Positions 7,553 to 16,799 of a stretch of DNA of 64,000 nucleotides are shown piece after piece. A program made the position numbers and the translations under genes. The notes beneath the pieces were generated by a model, which worked only from the letters and a program-made list of their open reading frames with translations, ran no database searches and was not told the DNA's origin. Position 1 is the stretch's first letter. Every line of letters begins with the position of its first letter. Where the stretch lies: assembly GCF_025143365.1 (NCBI RefSeq), contig NZ_JALXPE010000003.1, forward strand, positions 30,826 through 94,825, read 5' to 3'. Source of the DNA: Microbacterium sp. p3-SID336. GTDB taxonomy: Bacteria; Actinomycetota; Actinomycetes; Actinomycetales; Microbacteriaceae.

Positions 7553-8641
7553 ATGACCCTCACCGCCCCGCCCGCGGAGCAGCAGACCGCCGCCCCCGCC
7601 CCGTCGGACGCCCCGCCGCGCCGCTCCTGGCGCACCCGCGTCTCCCGGTTCGACCATCGCGCGTCGCCGTACTTCTACATCTCCCCGTTCTTCCTGCTGT
7701 TCGGCCTCGTCGGGCTGTTCCCGCTGCTCTACACGGTGTGGGTCGCGGTGCACGAGTGGGACCTGCTGAAGGGCGAGGGCGACTTCGTCGGGCTCGGCAA
7801 CTTCGTCGAGATCCTCGGCGACGGCATGTTCTGGAACTCGATCCGCAACACTCTCAGCATCTTCCTGCTGTCGGCGATCCCGCAGATCGCGGTCGCACTC
7901 GTGATCGCCTACCTGCTGGACCGCGGGCTGCGGGCGCCGACGTTCTGGCGCATGAGCGTGCTCATCCCGTTCGTGGTGACACCGGTCGCCGTGGCGATCA
8001 TCTTCTCGAGCATCTTCAACGAGGCCGACGGGCTGGCCAACAACCTGCTCAACCTGGTGGGCATCGCGGATCAGCAGTGGAAGCACGACACGGTCCTGTC
8101 CCATCTCGCGATCGCGGTCATGGTGAACTTCCGGTGGACGGGATACAACGCCCTGATCCTGCTCGCGGCGATGCAGGCCGTGCCGCGCGACCTGTACGAG
8201 TCCGCGGCCCTCGACGGCGCCGGCTCCGCACGGCGCTTCTTCTCGATCACGATCCCCACGATCCGGCCGACGCTGATCTTCGTGATCATCACCGCGACCA
8301 TCGGCGGGCTGCAGATCTTCGCGGAGCCGCGGCTGTTCGACGTGTCCACCGCGGGCGGCATCGGCGGCAGCGACCGGCAGTTCCAGACCACGGTGCTGTT
8401 CCTGTGGGAGCTGGCCTTCTTCCGTCGCGATCTCGGCGAGGCCTCGGCCGTGGCGATCCTGCTGTTCCTGCTGATCGTCGGCATCGGTCTGATCAACTTC
8501 CTCATCTCGCGCCGGATCTCCACCGGCGACGCCCCGAGGAACCGGGCCGCGCGACGCCGCGCCCGCACCGCCGGCACGGCTGCGACCGCGGCCGCAGCCG
8601 GCGCGACGATCGCCATCACGACCGAGGAGGAGGCGCGATGA
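7553..8641 (+). CDS. cebF: Cellobiose ABC transporter permease CebF (MalF type)
   Basis: 362-residue inner-membrane permease of the carbohydrate uptake-1 family with six predicted helices, beginning YFYISPFFLLFGLVGLFPLLY. The ATPase-contact EAA loop reads DLYESAALDGAG. The start at 7553 is preferred because AAGGA lies just before it; the frame stays open further upstream through the hairpin repeat, but that part shows no family similarity. The Ala-rich charged C-terminal tail (RRRARTAGTAATAAAAG) is unusual. It overlaps cebG by 4 bp. No ATPase gene is in the cluster; a shared MsiK-like ATPase is expected elsewhere. Confidence 0.9.
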   Translation: MTLTAPPAEQQTAAPAPSDAPPRRSWRTRVSRFDHRASPYFYISPFFLLFGLVGLFPLLYTVWVAVHEWDLLKGEGDFVGLGNFVEILGDGMFWNSIRNTLSIFLLSAIPQIAVALVIAYLLDRGLRAPTFWRMSVLIPFVVTPVAVAIIFSSIFNEADGLANNLLNLVGIADQQWKHDTVLSHLAIAVMVNFRWTGYNALILLAAMQAVPRDLYESAALDGAGSARRFFSITIPTIRPTLIFVIITATIGGLQIFAEPRLFDVSTAGGIGGSDRQFQTTVLFLWELAFFRRDLGEASAVAILLFLLIVGIGLINFLISRRISTGDAPRNRAARRRARTAGTAATAAAAGATIAITTEEEAR

Positions 8642-9528
8642 CCGCCACCCAGGCCCTCAGCGTGCCGGAGCGCCTCCGGCGCCGACGCGGCGCGACCACC
8701 GGGACCGCGGGCGTCGGCAGCCGCCCCGGATTCCTCGCCTACGGGCTGCTGGCCGCGTTCGTCCTCGGCAGCGCCTACCCGCTGTGGTGGTCGTTCGTGG
8801 TCGCGAGCGGCACCAACGCCACCCGCGGTGAGACGCTGCCGCTGATCCCGGGCGGCAACTTCCTCGCGAACGCCGCGAAGGTCTTCGACGCGATCCCGTT
8901 CTGGCTCGCGCTCGGCAACTCGGTGCTGATCTCGTCGATCATCACGATCTCCGTCGTCACCTTCTCCACCCTCGCGGGGTACGCGTTCGCGAAGCTGCGC
9001 TTCCGCGGGCGGGACGGTCTGATGGTGTTCGTGATCGCGACCATGGCGATCCCCACGCAGCTCGGCATCATCCCGCTGTTCATGCTGATGCGGGAGCTGG
9101 GCTGGACCGGCACGATCGGCGCCGTCATCGTGCCGACGCTGGTCACCGCGTTCGGCGTCTTCTTCATGCGGCAGTACCTGGTGGACGTGATCCCGGACGA
9201 GCTGATCGAAGCCGCCAGGGTCGACGGCGCCACCCAGTTCCGCACCTTCCTGACGGTCGGCGTGCCCGCCGCGCGACCGGCCATGGCGATCCTCGGCCTG
9301 TTCACGTTCATGACCGCATGGACCGACTACCTGTGGCCGCTGATCGTGCTCTCCCCCCAGAACCCGACGCTGCAGACGGCCCTCAGCCAGCTGCAGTCCG
9401 GGTACTACATCGACTACTCGATCGTGCTCGCCGGTGCGGTGCTCGCGACCCTCCCGCTGCTCGTGCTCTTCGTGGTCGCGGGGCGGCAGCTGGTCAGTGG
9501 CATCATGGCCGGCGCGGTGAAAGGATGA
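8638..9528 (+). CDS. cebG: Cellobiose ABC transporter permease CebG (MalG type)
   Basis: 296-residue partner permease of CebF with six membrane segments and the EAA loop ELIEAARVDGATQFRTF. It ends in the IMAGAVKG tail typical of MalG-type subunits. The start overlaps the cebF stop codon (ATGA), so expression is coupled. With CebE and CebF it completes the membrane part of a cello-oligosaccharide importer. Confidence 0.92.
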   Translation: MTATQALSVPERLRRRRGATTGTAGVGSRPGFLAYGLLAAFVLGSAYPLWWSFVVASGTNATRGETLPLIPGGNFLANAAKVFDAIPFWLALGNSVLISSIITISVVTFSTLAGYAFAKLRFRGRDGLMVFVIATMAIPTQLGIIPLFMLMRELGWTGTIGAVIVPTLVTAFGVFFMRQYLVDVIPDELIEAARVDGATQFRTFLTVGVPAARPAMAILGLFTFMTAWTDYLWPLIVLSPQNPTLQTALSQLQSGYYIDYSIVLAGAVLATLPLLVLFVVAGRQLVSGIMAGAVKG

Positions 9529-9533
9529 CCCCT

Positions 9534-10964
9534 ATGACGCGTGCCTTCCCCTCGCAGTTCCTCTTCGGCGCGGCGACCGCGGCCTACCAGATCGAGGGCG
9601 CCGCCTTCGAGGACGGCAGGACGGCATCCATCTGGGACGCGTTCGCCCGGGTGCCTGGTGCCGTCGTCGGCGGCGACACCGGAGACGTGGCGTGCGACCA
9701 CTACCACCGGTACCCGCAGGACGTGGCGCTCATGAAGGAGCTCGGGCTGCAGACCTACCGGTTCTCCACCTCGTGGGCGCGCGTGCGCCCGGACGGCGGC
9801 GCGGTGAACCGAGCGGGCGTGGACTTCTACTCGCGCCTGGTGGACGAGCTGCTCGCCGCCGACATCCTGCCCTGGCTCACGCTGTACCACTGGGACATGC
9901 CGCAGGCGCTGCAGGAGCTCGGCGGCTGGACGAGCCGGGACACGGTCGACCGCTTCCTGGAGTATGCGGGCACCATGCACGACGCGCTGGGGGACCGTGT
10001 GAACGTGTGGACGACGCTCAACGAGCCGTGGTGCTCGTCGTTCCTGTCGTACACGGGCGGCGAGCACGCGCCCGGTCACACCAGCGTCGCCGAGGGGCTG
10101 CTCGCGTCGCACCACCTGTTGCTGGCGCACGGAGCCACCGTGAAGGAGCTGCGGTCGAGGGATGCGTCCCTCAACCTCGGCATCACGCTGAACCACACCG
10201 TCGTCGACCCGGCCGACCCCGCGGACGCCGCCGACGTGGACGCGGCTCGACGCCTGGACGGCCAGTTCAACCGCTGGTTCCTCGACCCGATCTACCGCGG
10301 TGCCTACCCCGCGGACATCGTGGAGGACATCCGCGCCGTCGACGCCGACGCGGTCGCACGGTTCGAGGCTGCGGTGCACGAGGGGGACCTCGACACGATC
10401 TCCCAGCACATCGACACGCAGGGCGTGAACTACTACCACGGCGACCTCGTCTCGGGCACGGCGCCGGAGGAGGCGCCCGCGTCGAGCGTTCCCGCGACGG
10501 CACACGTCACCCGCAGCCCGCACCCGGCGCCCGACGGCATCCACGCGGTCGAGCGCGGGCTGCCGCGCACCGCGCAGGGCTGGGAGGTGCAGCCGGAGGG
10601 ACTGACCCGGCTGCTGCAGCGCATCTGGACCGAGTACGCGGAGCCCGCGGGCACCGTGCTGTACGTCACCGAGAACGGCGCCGCCTACGACGACACGGTC
10701 GTGGTCGAGGAGGGTGAGACGCGCGTGCACGACGCGGACCGCACCGAGTTCCTGCGGCGGCACCTGGACGCGGTGCTCGACGCGGTGGACGCCGGAGTGG
10801 ATGTGCGCGGCTACTTCTACTGGTCCCTGTTCGACAACTACGAGTGGGCGTGGGGCTACGCCAAGCGCTTCGGCATCGTGCGCGTCGACTACGACACCCA
10901 GGAGCGGGCGGTGAAGGACTCCGGTCGCGAGTACGCACGGGTGATCGCCGCCAGGGCCCTCTGA
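9534..10964 (+). CDS. bglC: GH1 beta-glucosidase
   Basis: Cytoplasmic family 1 glycosidase (476 aa) that hydrolyses imported cellobiose to glucose. Acid/base Glu164 is in TLNEP and nucleophile Glu380 in VTENG; the N-terminus FLFGAATAAYQIEG is the family signature. Two starts are possible: ATG 9525, overlapping the cebG stop, or ATG 9534, which has AAAGG at a better distance and is used here. No signal peptide. It closes the ceb operon, as in Streptomyces, where BglC also clears the CebR inducer. Confidence 0.94.
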   Translation: MTRAFPSQFLFGAATAAYQIEGAAFEDGRTASIWDAFARVPGAVVGGDTGDVACDHYHRYPQDVALMKELGLQTYRFSTSWARVRPDGGAVNRAGVDFYSRLVDELLAADILPWLTLYHWDMPQALQELGGWTSRDTVDRFLEYAGTMHDALGDRVNVWTTLNEPWCSSFLSYTGGEHAPGHTSVAEGLLASHHLLLAHGATVKELRSRDASLNLGITLNHTVVDPADPADAADVDAARRLDGQFNRWFLDPIYRGAYPADIVEDIRAVDADAVARFEAAVHEGDLDTISQHIDTQGVNYYHGDLVSGTAPEEAPASSVPATAHVTRSPHPAPDGIHAVERGLPRTAQGWEVQPEGLTRLLQRIWTEYAEPAGTVLYVTENGAAYDDTVVVEEGETRVHDADRTEFLRRHLDAVLDAVDAGVDVRGYFYWSLFDNYEWAWGYAKRFGIVRVDYDTQERAVKDSGREYARVIAARAL

Positions 10965-10998
10965 CGGGGTCGCGGCACCGTGCCCGCGCGCGACCGCA

Positions 10999-11135
10999 CG
11001 GATGGTACGGCACGAGTCCGCGGGCCGGAGCCGGCGGACGACCGTGCCCGCATCGGGTGGCCCATTGCCGGGGTGCGCGCGGAGATGCGCGGGGGCCTTC
11101 TTCAGGCGGATGGTACGGCACGAGTCCGCGGACCG
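10999..11135. repeat. 25-bp direct repeat upstream of cebR
   Basis: An exact 25-bp sequence beginning CGGATGGTACGGCACGAG occurs at 10999-11023 and 11107-11131 (108 bp apart) and continues as CCGG after one mismatch. The second copy ends just before the presumed -10 of cebR. It matches neither the CebR operator nor a promoter element I know. Confidence 0.8.
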
Positions 11136-11149
11136 GTGAGAATAGGGCG

Positions 11150-12163
11150 ATGGAAGAGCGTGCGCTGATGTCGCCCCGGGCGACCATCGAAGAGGTCGCG
11201 GCGGCGGCGGGCGTGTCCCGGTCGACGGTGTCGCGGGTCGTCAACGGCTCGACGGCGGTGAGCCCGGAGGCGCTCGCCGCGGTGCGCGCCGCGATCGACA
11301 GGCTCAACTACGTGCCGAACCGCGCCGCCCGCTCGCTGGCCTCGCGGCAGACGCACGCGATCGCACTGATCGTCCCGGAGGACACCACGCGCTTCTTCGG
11401 CGATCCGTTCTTCGCGGCGATCGTGGCGGGCATCACCGGGGCGCTCGGCAGCTCCGACTATCTGCTCAACCTGCTGATCGCGAGCGACGACCCCGGCGAC
11501 AAGATGACGAGCTTCGTGCGCAACGGCGGTGTCGACGGCGCCCTGATCGTGTCGCATCACGCGAGCGACGCGTTCGTGGACCGGATCGCGGACGCCGTCC
11601 CTGTCGTCTTCGGCGGGCGTCCGGTGCGCCGCGGCGAGGCCGACTACGTGGTGGACGTGGACAACGTCGCGGGCGCGAAGGTCGCCACGCAGCGGCTCGT
11701 CGACATCGGCAGGACGCGCATCGCCACGATCTCGGGACCGCTCACGATGATCTCCTCGACCGATCGCGTGCAGGGCTTCCGGGCGGCGCTCGCCGACGCG
11801 GGGCTCACGCCGGTGGCCGAGGAGGAGGGCGACTACAGCGAGGCGAGCGGCGCGGAGGCTGCCCGCCGGCTGCTGGCGGCCGACCGGCCGGACGGCATCT
11901 TCGTGGCGAGCGACCTGATGGCCAGGGGTGCGCTGACGGCGCTGCGGGCCGCGGGGGTGCGCGTGCCCGAGGACATCGCGCTGGTCGGGTTCGACGACTC
12001 GTCGGTCGCGCTGACGACCGATCCGCAGCTGACCACCATGCGGCAGCCGATGTACGCGCAGGGGGAGACGATGGCGCGCGTACTGCTGTCGCGGTTGGCG
12101 GGAGAGGACCCAGCGCGGACGACCATCCTGCCGACCGAGCTCGTGGTCCGCGCCTCGGCCTGA
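11150..12163 (+). CDS. cebR: LacI-family repressor, CebR-like
   Basis: LacI-family transcription factor of about 337 residues: helix-turn-helix ATIEEVAAAAGVSRSTVSRVVNG, hinge, then a periplasmic-binding-protein-like sensor domain (IALIVPEDTTRFFGDPFF through LVGFDDSSVAL). It very probably binds TGGGAGCGCTCCCA upstream of cebE and is released by cellobiose. GAGAAT at 11138-11143 sits 6 nt before ATG 11150, suggesting a leaderless start. ATG 11168, with GGAAGAG before it, is an alternative. No copy of the operator lies at its own promoter, so autoregulation is not supported. Confidence 0.88.
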   Translation: MEERALMSPRATIEEVAAAAGVSRSTVSRVVNGSTAVSPEALAAVRAAIDRLNYVPNRAARSLASRQTHAIALIVPEDTTRFFGDPFFAAIVAGITGALGSSDYLLNLLIASDDPGDKMTSFVRNGGVDGALIVSHHASDAFVDRIADAVPVVFGGRPVRRGEADYVVDVDNVAGAKVATQRLVDIGRTRIATISGPLTMISSTDRVQGFRAALADAGLTPVAEEEGDYSEASGAEAARRLLAADRPDGIFVASDLMARGALTALRAAGVRVPEDIALVGFDDSSVALTTDPQLTTMRQPMYAQGETMARVLLSRLAGEDPARTTILPTELVVRASA

Positions 12164-12351
12164 GCATCGTCGCGCTGCGCCCCCGGTCCGTGCAGATCCT
12201 GAGGACGGCGGTCGGGCGGAGGGTTGCACGGCGGTGCGGACTGGCCGGCGGCTTCGATCGAGCGCGCGCGGATGCGGCCCTGGCGCCCCCTCCTGGTCAG
12301 GGACGCACCCGCGCGGCCGTGGTGAACGTGGTCCACGCAGAACGCAATAAC

Positions 12352-12365
12352 TGAATGAGCGTTCA
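12352..12365. promoter_or_regulatory. TetR-type operator candidate
   Basis: TGAATGAGCGTTCA is an imperfect palindrome of the TGAACGnnCGTTCA kind bound by many TetR regulators. It lies 58 bp upstream of the TetR gene start, so autoregulation is likely. Confidence 0.55.
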
Positions 12366-12423
12366 ATGGAAACGGTACACCGCTCGCCGATATTCTGGAA
12401 AACTTCCGGGAGGTGGTCGTCCC

Positions 12424-13098
12424 ATGGCTCGAACCCACGAGCAGAACCGCCAGGCGCGTGAGCGTGCGCGCGAGAACATCATCCAGGCGGCGATCGAGGC
12501 CTTCAGCGAACGCGGTGTCGCCGGCGCGAGCGTCGCCGAGATCACCTCGCGCGCCGGTGTGGCGCAGGGCCTCGTCAACTACCACTTCGGCGGCAAGGAT
12601 CAGCTCATCGGCGCCGTCATCGACCGCTGGTTCGAGACCGTGCTCGGACTGGCTCGCGTCGACGGCGCGCCCGACGAGATGCTCGCCGCGATCATCGACG
12701 GGACCCTGATGGCTGCGGCCTTCGCGATGCCGCTGCAGCGGGCCGTGCTCGCGATGCAGCAGCAACCGGCGACCCACCGGCTGTTCGCCGAGTCGGAGCA
12801 GCGCCACGCCGAGGCGGTGGCTGCGGCCGAGGATGCCGTGCGTGCCGTCTTCCGCGCCCGCGGCGCCGCGGATCCCGCGCTGGAGGAGATCATGCTGCGC
12901 AGCACCCTCGAGGGGATCTTCGTCAAGTACTGCGTCTACGGCGACACCTACCCGCTCGAGGACGCGCGCCGCTGGCTGCACCAGCGCTACGGGCTGCCCG
13001 CACCCGCCGAGCCCATGCCGCTGCCGAACCCTCCGCGCGACGGGGAGCCGCGTCCGCGGGCGACAGCCTCCCTGCGTACGAGCGCGACCCACGACTGA
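12424..13098 (+). CDS. TetR/AcrR-family transcriptional regulator
   Basis: 224-residue regulator with a TetR DNA-binding domain (IIQAAIEAFSERGVAGASVAEITSRAGVAQGLVNYHFGGKDQL, residues ~20-62) and a helical ligand domain of BetI/TetR_C type. The C-terminal ~30 residues are Pro/Arg-rich and probably disordered. ATG 12424 is preceded by GGGAGGTGG. It is flanked by cebR and a convergent GntR gene, so no neighbouring target gene is evident. Only self-regulation through 12352-12365 is suggested by sequence. Confidence 0.88.
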   Translation: MARTHEQNRQARERARENIIQAAIEAFSERGVAGASVAEITSRAGVAQGLVNYHFGGKDQLIGAVIDRWFETVLGLARVDGAPDEMLAAIIDGTLMAAAFAMPLQRAVLAMQQQPATHRLFAESEQRHAEAVAAAEDAVRAVFRARGAADPALEEIMLRSTLEGIFVKYCVYGDTYPLEDARRWLHQRYGLPAPAEPMPLPNPPRDGEPRPRATASLRTSATHD

Positions 13099-13133
13099 GC
13101 CGGCGGCCCCAGCGCCCCGGTGCCCCCGTGGGG

Positions 13134-13790
13134 TCAGGCGAGGTGCATCCGGGCGAAGGCGCCGAGCACCACGCGCTCGGACTGCACCAGGTAGCGCTCG
13201 AGCTCCGTGGCTCCCGCCGCGGCGCCCTGCGTGAGGAAGGCGTCGAGCACGGCCCGGTTCTTGCGCACGAACGGCTCGTGCAGCGACCGCGGATCGTCGA
13301 TCTTGAGGAACGCCAGCCGCAACTCGGCCGCGACGTTGCGATAGGTGCGGGCGAGGCGGGGGCTGTCGGCCAGGTCGACCAGTGCCACGTGGAAGGCCAT
13401 GTTGGCGCTGCCGACCGCTCGCCACGTGCCCGCGTCGTCGCGCGCGGCATGGCTCCCCGCATCCTCGGCGGCGTCCACCGCGTCCTTCATGCGCTGCACC
13501 GCCGGGTGCTCGGGCTCGGAGTGCCGCAGAGCCGTGCACTCGATGATGCGGCGGGCGCGGTAGATGTCGACGACGTCGGCGATGGACGGCGATGCCACGG
13601 AGACTCCGCGGTGCGGGATGTGCTCGACCAGGCCCTGCTCCGCCAGCACGCGGAAGGCCTCGCGCAGCGTGTTGCGCGACACGTCGAACCGTTCGGCCAG
13701 TGCCGACTCGGACAGGCGGGAGCCCGGGGCGAAGTCGCCGTCGATGATGCGCTGACGGAGCACGTCGGCGAGCGGGCCCTGCTGGTTCAT
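13134..13790 (-). CDS. GntR/FCD-family regulator, likely repressor of the pxp operon
   Basis: 218-residue GntR regulator: N-terminal winged helix (LADVLRQRIIDGDFAPGSRLSESALAERFDVSRNTLREAFRVL) and an all-helical FCD effector domain that usually binds a carboxylic acid through a metal. It is divergent from the 5-oxoproline operon, and a palindrome ATTGTTGAACAAT lies between the two. 5-oxoproline or glutamate as effector is inference. In Bacillus the equivalent operon uses an IclR-type KipR, so the regulator has been swapped here. Confidence 0.88.
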   Translation of the reverse strand: MNQQGPLADVLRQRIIDGDFAPGSRLSESALAERFDVSRNTLREAFRVLAEQGLVEHIPHRGVSVASPSIADVVDIYRARRIIECTALRHSEPEHPAVQRMKDAVDAAEDAGSHAARDDAGTWRAVGSANMAFHVALVDLADSPRLARTYRNVAAELRLAFLKIDDPRSLHEPFVRKNRAVLDAFLTQGAAAGATELERYLVQSERVVLGAFARMHLA

Positions 13791-13874
13791 GCCTTCATCG
13801 TAGGCGGGTGCCCGGGCCGCTCCGCCCGGGATCGGTACGAGATGGCAATGCGGCTGTCGCACGATGGAAACATT

Positions 13875-13887
13875 ATTGTTGAACAAT
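13875..13887. promoter_or_regulatory. GntR/FCD operator
   Basis: Perfect palindrome ATTGTT-G-AACAAT in the divergent spacer. It overlaps the likely -35 (TTGAAC, 13879-13884) of the pxp operon, whose -10 is TACACT at 13904-13909. Its form fits FCD-type GntR operators, so repression of the operon is expected. Confidence 0.75.
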
Positions 13888-13950
13888 CGGGCGTGGTCCG
13901 TTCTACACTGGGTGCCTATCCGACGCCCACCAACGACGATGGGAACCCCT

Positions 13951-15228
13951 ATGTCCGAGCAGTCCTCCGCCGCCCTCACCCCTGAGGACGAGGCCAGAGC
14001 CGCCACCGCGAAGAAGCGCGCAGGGCGCAGTGCCGTCATCGGCGCGATCTTCCTGATGGCGACGAGCGCCATCGGCCCCGGCTTCATCACCCAGACCGCG
14101 ACGTTCACCGCCCAGATGGGCGCCGCCTTCGCCTTCGCGATCCTCGTCTCGATCCTCGTCGACATCGCCGTGCAGCTGAACGTCTGGCGCATGATCACGT
14201 CCTCGGGCAAGCGCGCCGGCGAGCTCGCCAACAGCGCCATCCCGTTCTCCGGTCATGTCATCGCGGTGCTGGTCGTGATCGGCGGCCTCGCGTTCAACAT
14301 CGGCAACATCGCCGGTGGCGGGCTCGGCCTCAACGCCCTCCTCGGGGTCGATCCCAAGCTGGGCGGCGCCGTCACGGCGGCCCTGGCGATCATCATCTTC
14401 CTGGTGAAGAAGGCAGGCAGGGTGATGGACGTCGTGCTGATCGTGCTCGGCATCGGCATGATCGTGATGACGGTCGTCGTCGCGATCATCGCGCAGCCGC
14501 CGGTCGGGGATGCGCTGCGGCAGACCTTCGTGCCGGACGAGCTGAACTTCGCCACCATCACCACGATCGTCGGCGGCACGGTCGGCGGCTACATCACCTA
14601 CTCCGGTGCGCACCGCTACCTCGACTCCGGTCACGTCGGACCGCAGTACGCCAAGCCCGTGATGCGGGCGGCAGCCAACGGCATCCTCGTGACCGGCATC
14701 ATGCGCTACGTGCTGTTCCTCGCCATCCTCGGCGTGGTCGCATCGGGCGTCGCCCTCGACCTGTCCTCGCAGGCCGCCAACCCCGCGGGGCAGGCCTTCG
14801 GGGCCGTGCTCGGCGACGCGGGCCTGCGCATCTTCGGTGCGATCTTCTGGGCCGCCGCGATCAGCTCCGTCATCGGCGCCGCGTACACGTCGGCCACCTT
14901 CCTCTCGACCTTCACCGCCAAGCTGCGCGGCGGCTGGCCGCTGCAGCTCGCGACCGTCGCGTTCATCGTCGTGTCGCTCGGGGTGTACCTCGCGATCGGC
15001 ACGGCGCCCGCCGCGATCCTGGTCTTCGTCGGCGGCTTCAACGGCCTCATCCTGCCGATCGGACTGACCGTCTTCATGTACATCGGCTGGTTCCGCCGCG
15101 ACCTGCTCGGAGACCGCAAGTACCCGATCTGGCTGCTCGTCGCCGGTACCGTCGTGACCGTGCTGACCTGGTACATGGGGGCCGTGTCCATCGGCCCGAT
15201 CTTCGCCTTCCTCGGAATCGGAGCGTGA
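13951..15228 (+). CDS. NRAMP-family transporter (YcsG-like) lacking the metal-binding motif
   Basis: 425-residue polytopic membrane protein (about 11 helices) of the NRAMP superfamily, equivalent in context to Bacillus YcsG. Where metal transporters carry DPGN in helix 1, this protein has GPGF (residues 42-45), and helix 6 shows GAHRYLDSG instead of MPHN. It therefore probably does not carry divalent metals. Its place as first gene of the pxp operon suggests an organic substrate such as 5-oxoproline, which is inference. ATG 13951 has GGGA upstream; ATG 13939 is possible. Confidence 0.88.
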   Translation: MSEQSSAALTPEDEARAATAKKRAGRSAVIGAIFLMATSAIGPGFITQTATFTAQMGAAFAFAILVSILVDIAVQLNVWRMITSSGKRAGELANSAIPFSGHVIAVLVVIGGLAFNIGNIAGGGLGLNALLGVDPKLGGAVTAALAIIIFLVKKAGRVMDVVLIVLGIGMIVMTVVVAIIAQPPVGDALRQTFVPDELNFATITTIVGGTVGGYITYSGAHRYLDSGHVGPQYAKPVMRAAANGILVTGIMRYVLFLAILGVVASGVALDLSSQAANPAGQAFGAVLGDAGLRIFGAIFWAAAISSVIGAAYTSATFLSTFTAKLRGGWPLQLATVAFIVVSLGVYLAIGTAPAAILVFVGGFNGLILPIGLTVFMYIGWFRRDLLGDRKYPIWLLVAGTVVTVLTWYMGAVSIGPIFAFLGIGA

Positions 15229-15232
15229 CGTC

Positions 15233-15997
15233 ATGGCGACCATCGACCTGAACTCGGACCTCGGCGAGAACGTCCCCGACCGGGTCGTGAGCGACGATGC
15301 GAGCATGCTCGAGATCGTCACGAGTGCGAACGTGTCGTGCGGGTTCCACGCCGGGAGCCCGGAGGGCATCCGCGAGACCCTCGCTGCGGCGGTCGCGGGC
15401 GGCGTCGTGATCGGCGCGCATCCCGGCTACCGCGACTACGAGAACTTCGGGCGCACGAAGGTCGACATCGACTCCGCGACGCTGCAGGCCCACGTGGAGT
15501 ATCAGCTCGGCGCCCTGCTCGGCCTCGCCGCGGCGGTCGGCGGACGGGTGTCGTACGTCAAGCCGCACGGCGCGCTGTACAACACCATCGCCCGCGACGA
15601 GCGGCAGTCGAAGGACGTGGTCGCAGCGATCCGCGCGATCGACCCCTCGCTCGTGCTGCTCGGGCTCGCGGGCGGTGTGGTGCTCGACGTCGCCGAGCGG
15701 GCAGGGCTCGCGGTCGCCGCCGAGGCCTTCGCCGACCGCGCCTACCAGCCGGACGGACAGCTCGTGTCCCGCACCGAGGAGGGCGCCGTGCTGCACGACC
15801 CCGTCGCGGTCGCCGAGCGCATGGTGCGCCTGGCCGCGGACGGCGTGATCCGGGCGATCGACGGCACCGACGTCGCCGTCTCCGCCCAGTCGATCTGCGT
15901 GCACGGCGACAGCCCGGGATCCGTCGCGATGGCCGCCGAGACCAAGCGCCTGCTGGAAGCCGAGGGCATCACGATCGCGCCCTTCGCCGGAGCCTGA
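15233..15997 (+). CDS. pxpA: 5-oxoprolinase subunit PxpA (LamB/YcsF family)
   Basis: 254-residue LamB/YcsF protein, one of three components of the prokaryotic ATP-dependent 5-oxoprolinase that opens pyroglutamate to glutamate. The family signatures are all present: DLNSDLGE at the N-terminus, [25 protein letters not shown] and VKPHGALYN, containing the conserved Asp and His residues. It starts 4 bp after the NRAMP stop codon and is followed within 1 bp by the cyclase-like gene. Cytoplasmic. Confidence 0.95.
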   Translation: MATIDLNSDLGENVPDRVVSDDASMLEIVTSANVSCGFHAGSPEGIRETLAAAVAGGVVIGAHPGYRDYENFGRTKVDIDSATLQAHVEYQLGALLGLAAAVGGRVSYVKPHGALYNTIARDERQSKDVVAAIRAIDPSLVLLGLAGGVVLDVAERAGLAVAAEAFADRAYQPDGQLVSRTEEGAVLHDPVAVAERMVRLAADGVIRAIDGTDVAVSAQSICVHGDSPGSVAMAAETKRLLEAEGITIAPFAGA

Positions 15998-15998
15998 C

Positions 15999-16799
15999 AT
16001 GGCCGTGCTCGCGACCCCCGCCCAGCTCGCCGATGCGCGCGCCGCCCGTGCCGCGCACCGGGCGGGGCACGCCGCCCCCACCAGCGGCGTCGCCCCCGGG
16101 CTGACGCAGGCGAACCTCATCGCCGTGCCCGCCGACTGGGCCTTCGAGACCCTTCTGTATGCGCAGCGCAACCCTCAGCCGTGTCCGGTCCTCGAGGTGA
16201 TCGAACAGGGCGCGGTGGAGTCCCGGCTCGCACCGGGCAGCGACATCCGCACCGACATCGGGCGCTACCGCGTCTGGCGGGACGGCGAGCTCGTCGAGGA
16301 GGTGTCCGACGCGACGGCGGCGTGGGCAGAGCATCCCGACCTGGTCGCCTTCCTCATCGGCTGCAGCTTCACGTTCGAGACCGGGCTGGCGGAGGCAGGG
16401 ATCCCGATCCGTCATCAGCAGCTCGGGCGCAACGTGCCCATGTACCGGACGGCGGTGGACTGCACTCCGGCGGGACGACTGCGCGGGGAGATGGTCGTCT
16501 CGATGCGTCCGATCCCGGCGGACCGCGTCGCCGATGCCGTGCAGATCTCCGGACGCACCCCGGCCGTGCACGGCGCGCCGGTGCACATCGGCGACCCGGC
16601 CTCCCTCGGCATCGCCGACGTGATGGTGCCCGACTTCGGCGACGCCCCGGAGATCCGCCCCGGGGAGCTCCCGGTCTTCTGGGCCTGCGGCGTCACCCCG
16701 CAGGCGGCGATCATGGCCTCGAAGCCGCCGTTCGCGGTCACCCACGCCCCGGGCTACATGTTCGTCACCGATGTGCCGGATGCGGAGTATCGGGTCTGA
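15999..16799 (+). CDS. D-glutamate cyclase-like protein (DUF1445, YcsI family)
   Basis: 266-residue member of the putative hydro-lyase/D-glutamate cyclase family (YcsI in the Bacillus ycsFG-kip operon). The mammalian relative converts D-glutamate to 5-oxo-D-proline, so a role linking D-glutamate to the pxp pathway is reasonable. Family landmarks are [47 protein letters not shown] and FWACGVTPQ. The stop overlaps the pxpBC start (TGATG). The actual reaction in this organism is untested. Confidence 0.9.
   Translation: MAVLATPAQLADARAARAAHRAGHAAPTSGVAPGLTQANLIAVPADWAFETLLYAQRNPQPCPVLEVIEQGAVESRLAPGSDIRTDIGRYRVWRDGELVEEVSDATAAWAEHPDLVAFLIGCSFTFETGLAEAGIPIRHQQLGRNVPMYRTAVDCTPAGRLRGEMVVSMRPIPADRVADAVQISGRTPAVHGAPVHIGDPASLGIADVMVPDFGDAPEIRPGELPVFWACGVTPQAAIMASKPPFAVTHAPGYMFVTDVPDAEYRV

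Noticed and set aside
13951..15228. Annotation as a manganese transporter (MntH)
   Set aside because: The DPGN and MPHN metal-site motifs are missing and the operon context is 5-oxoproline metabolism.
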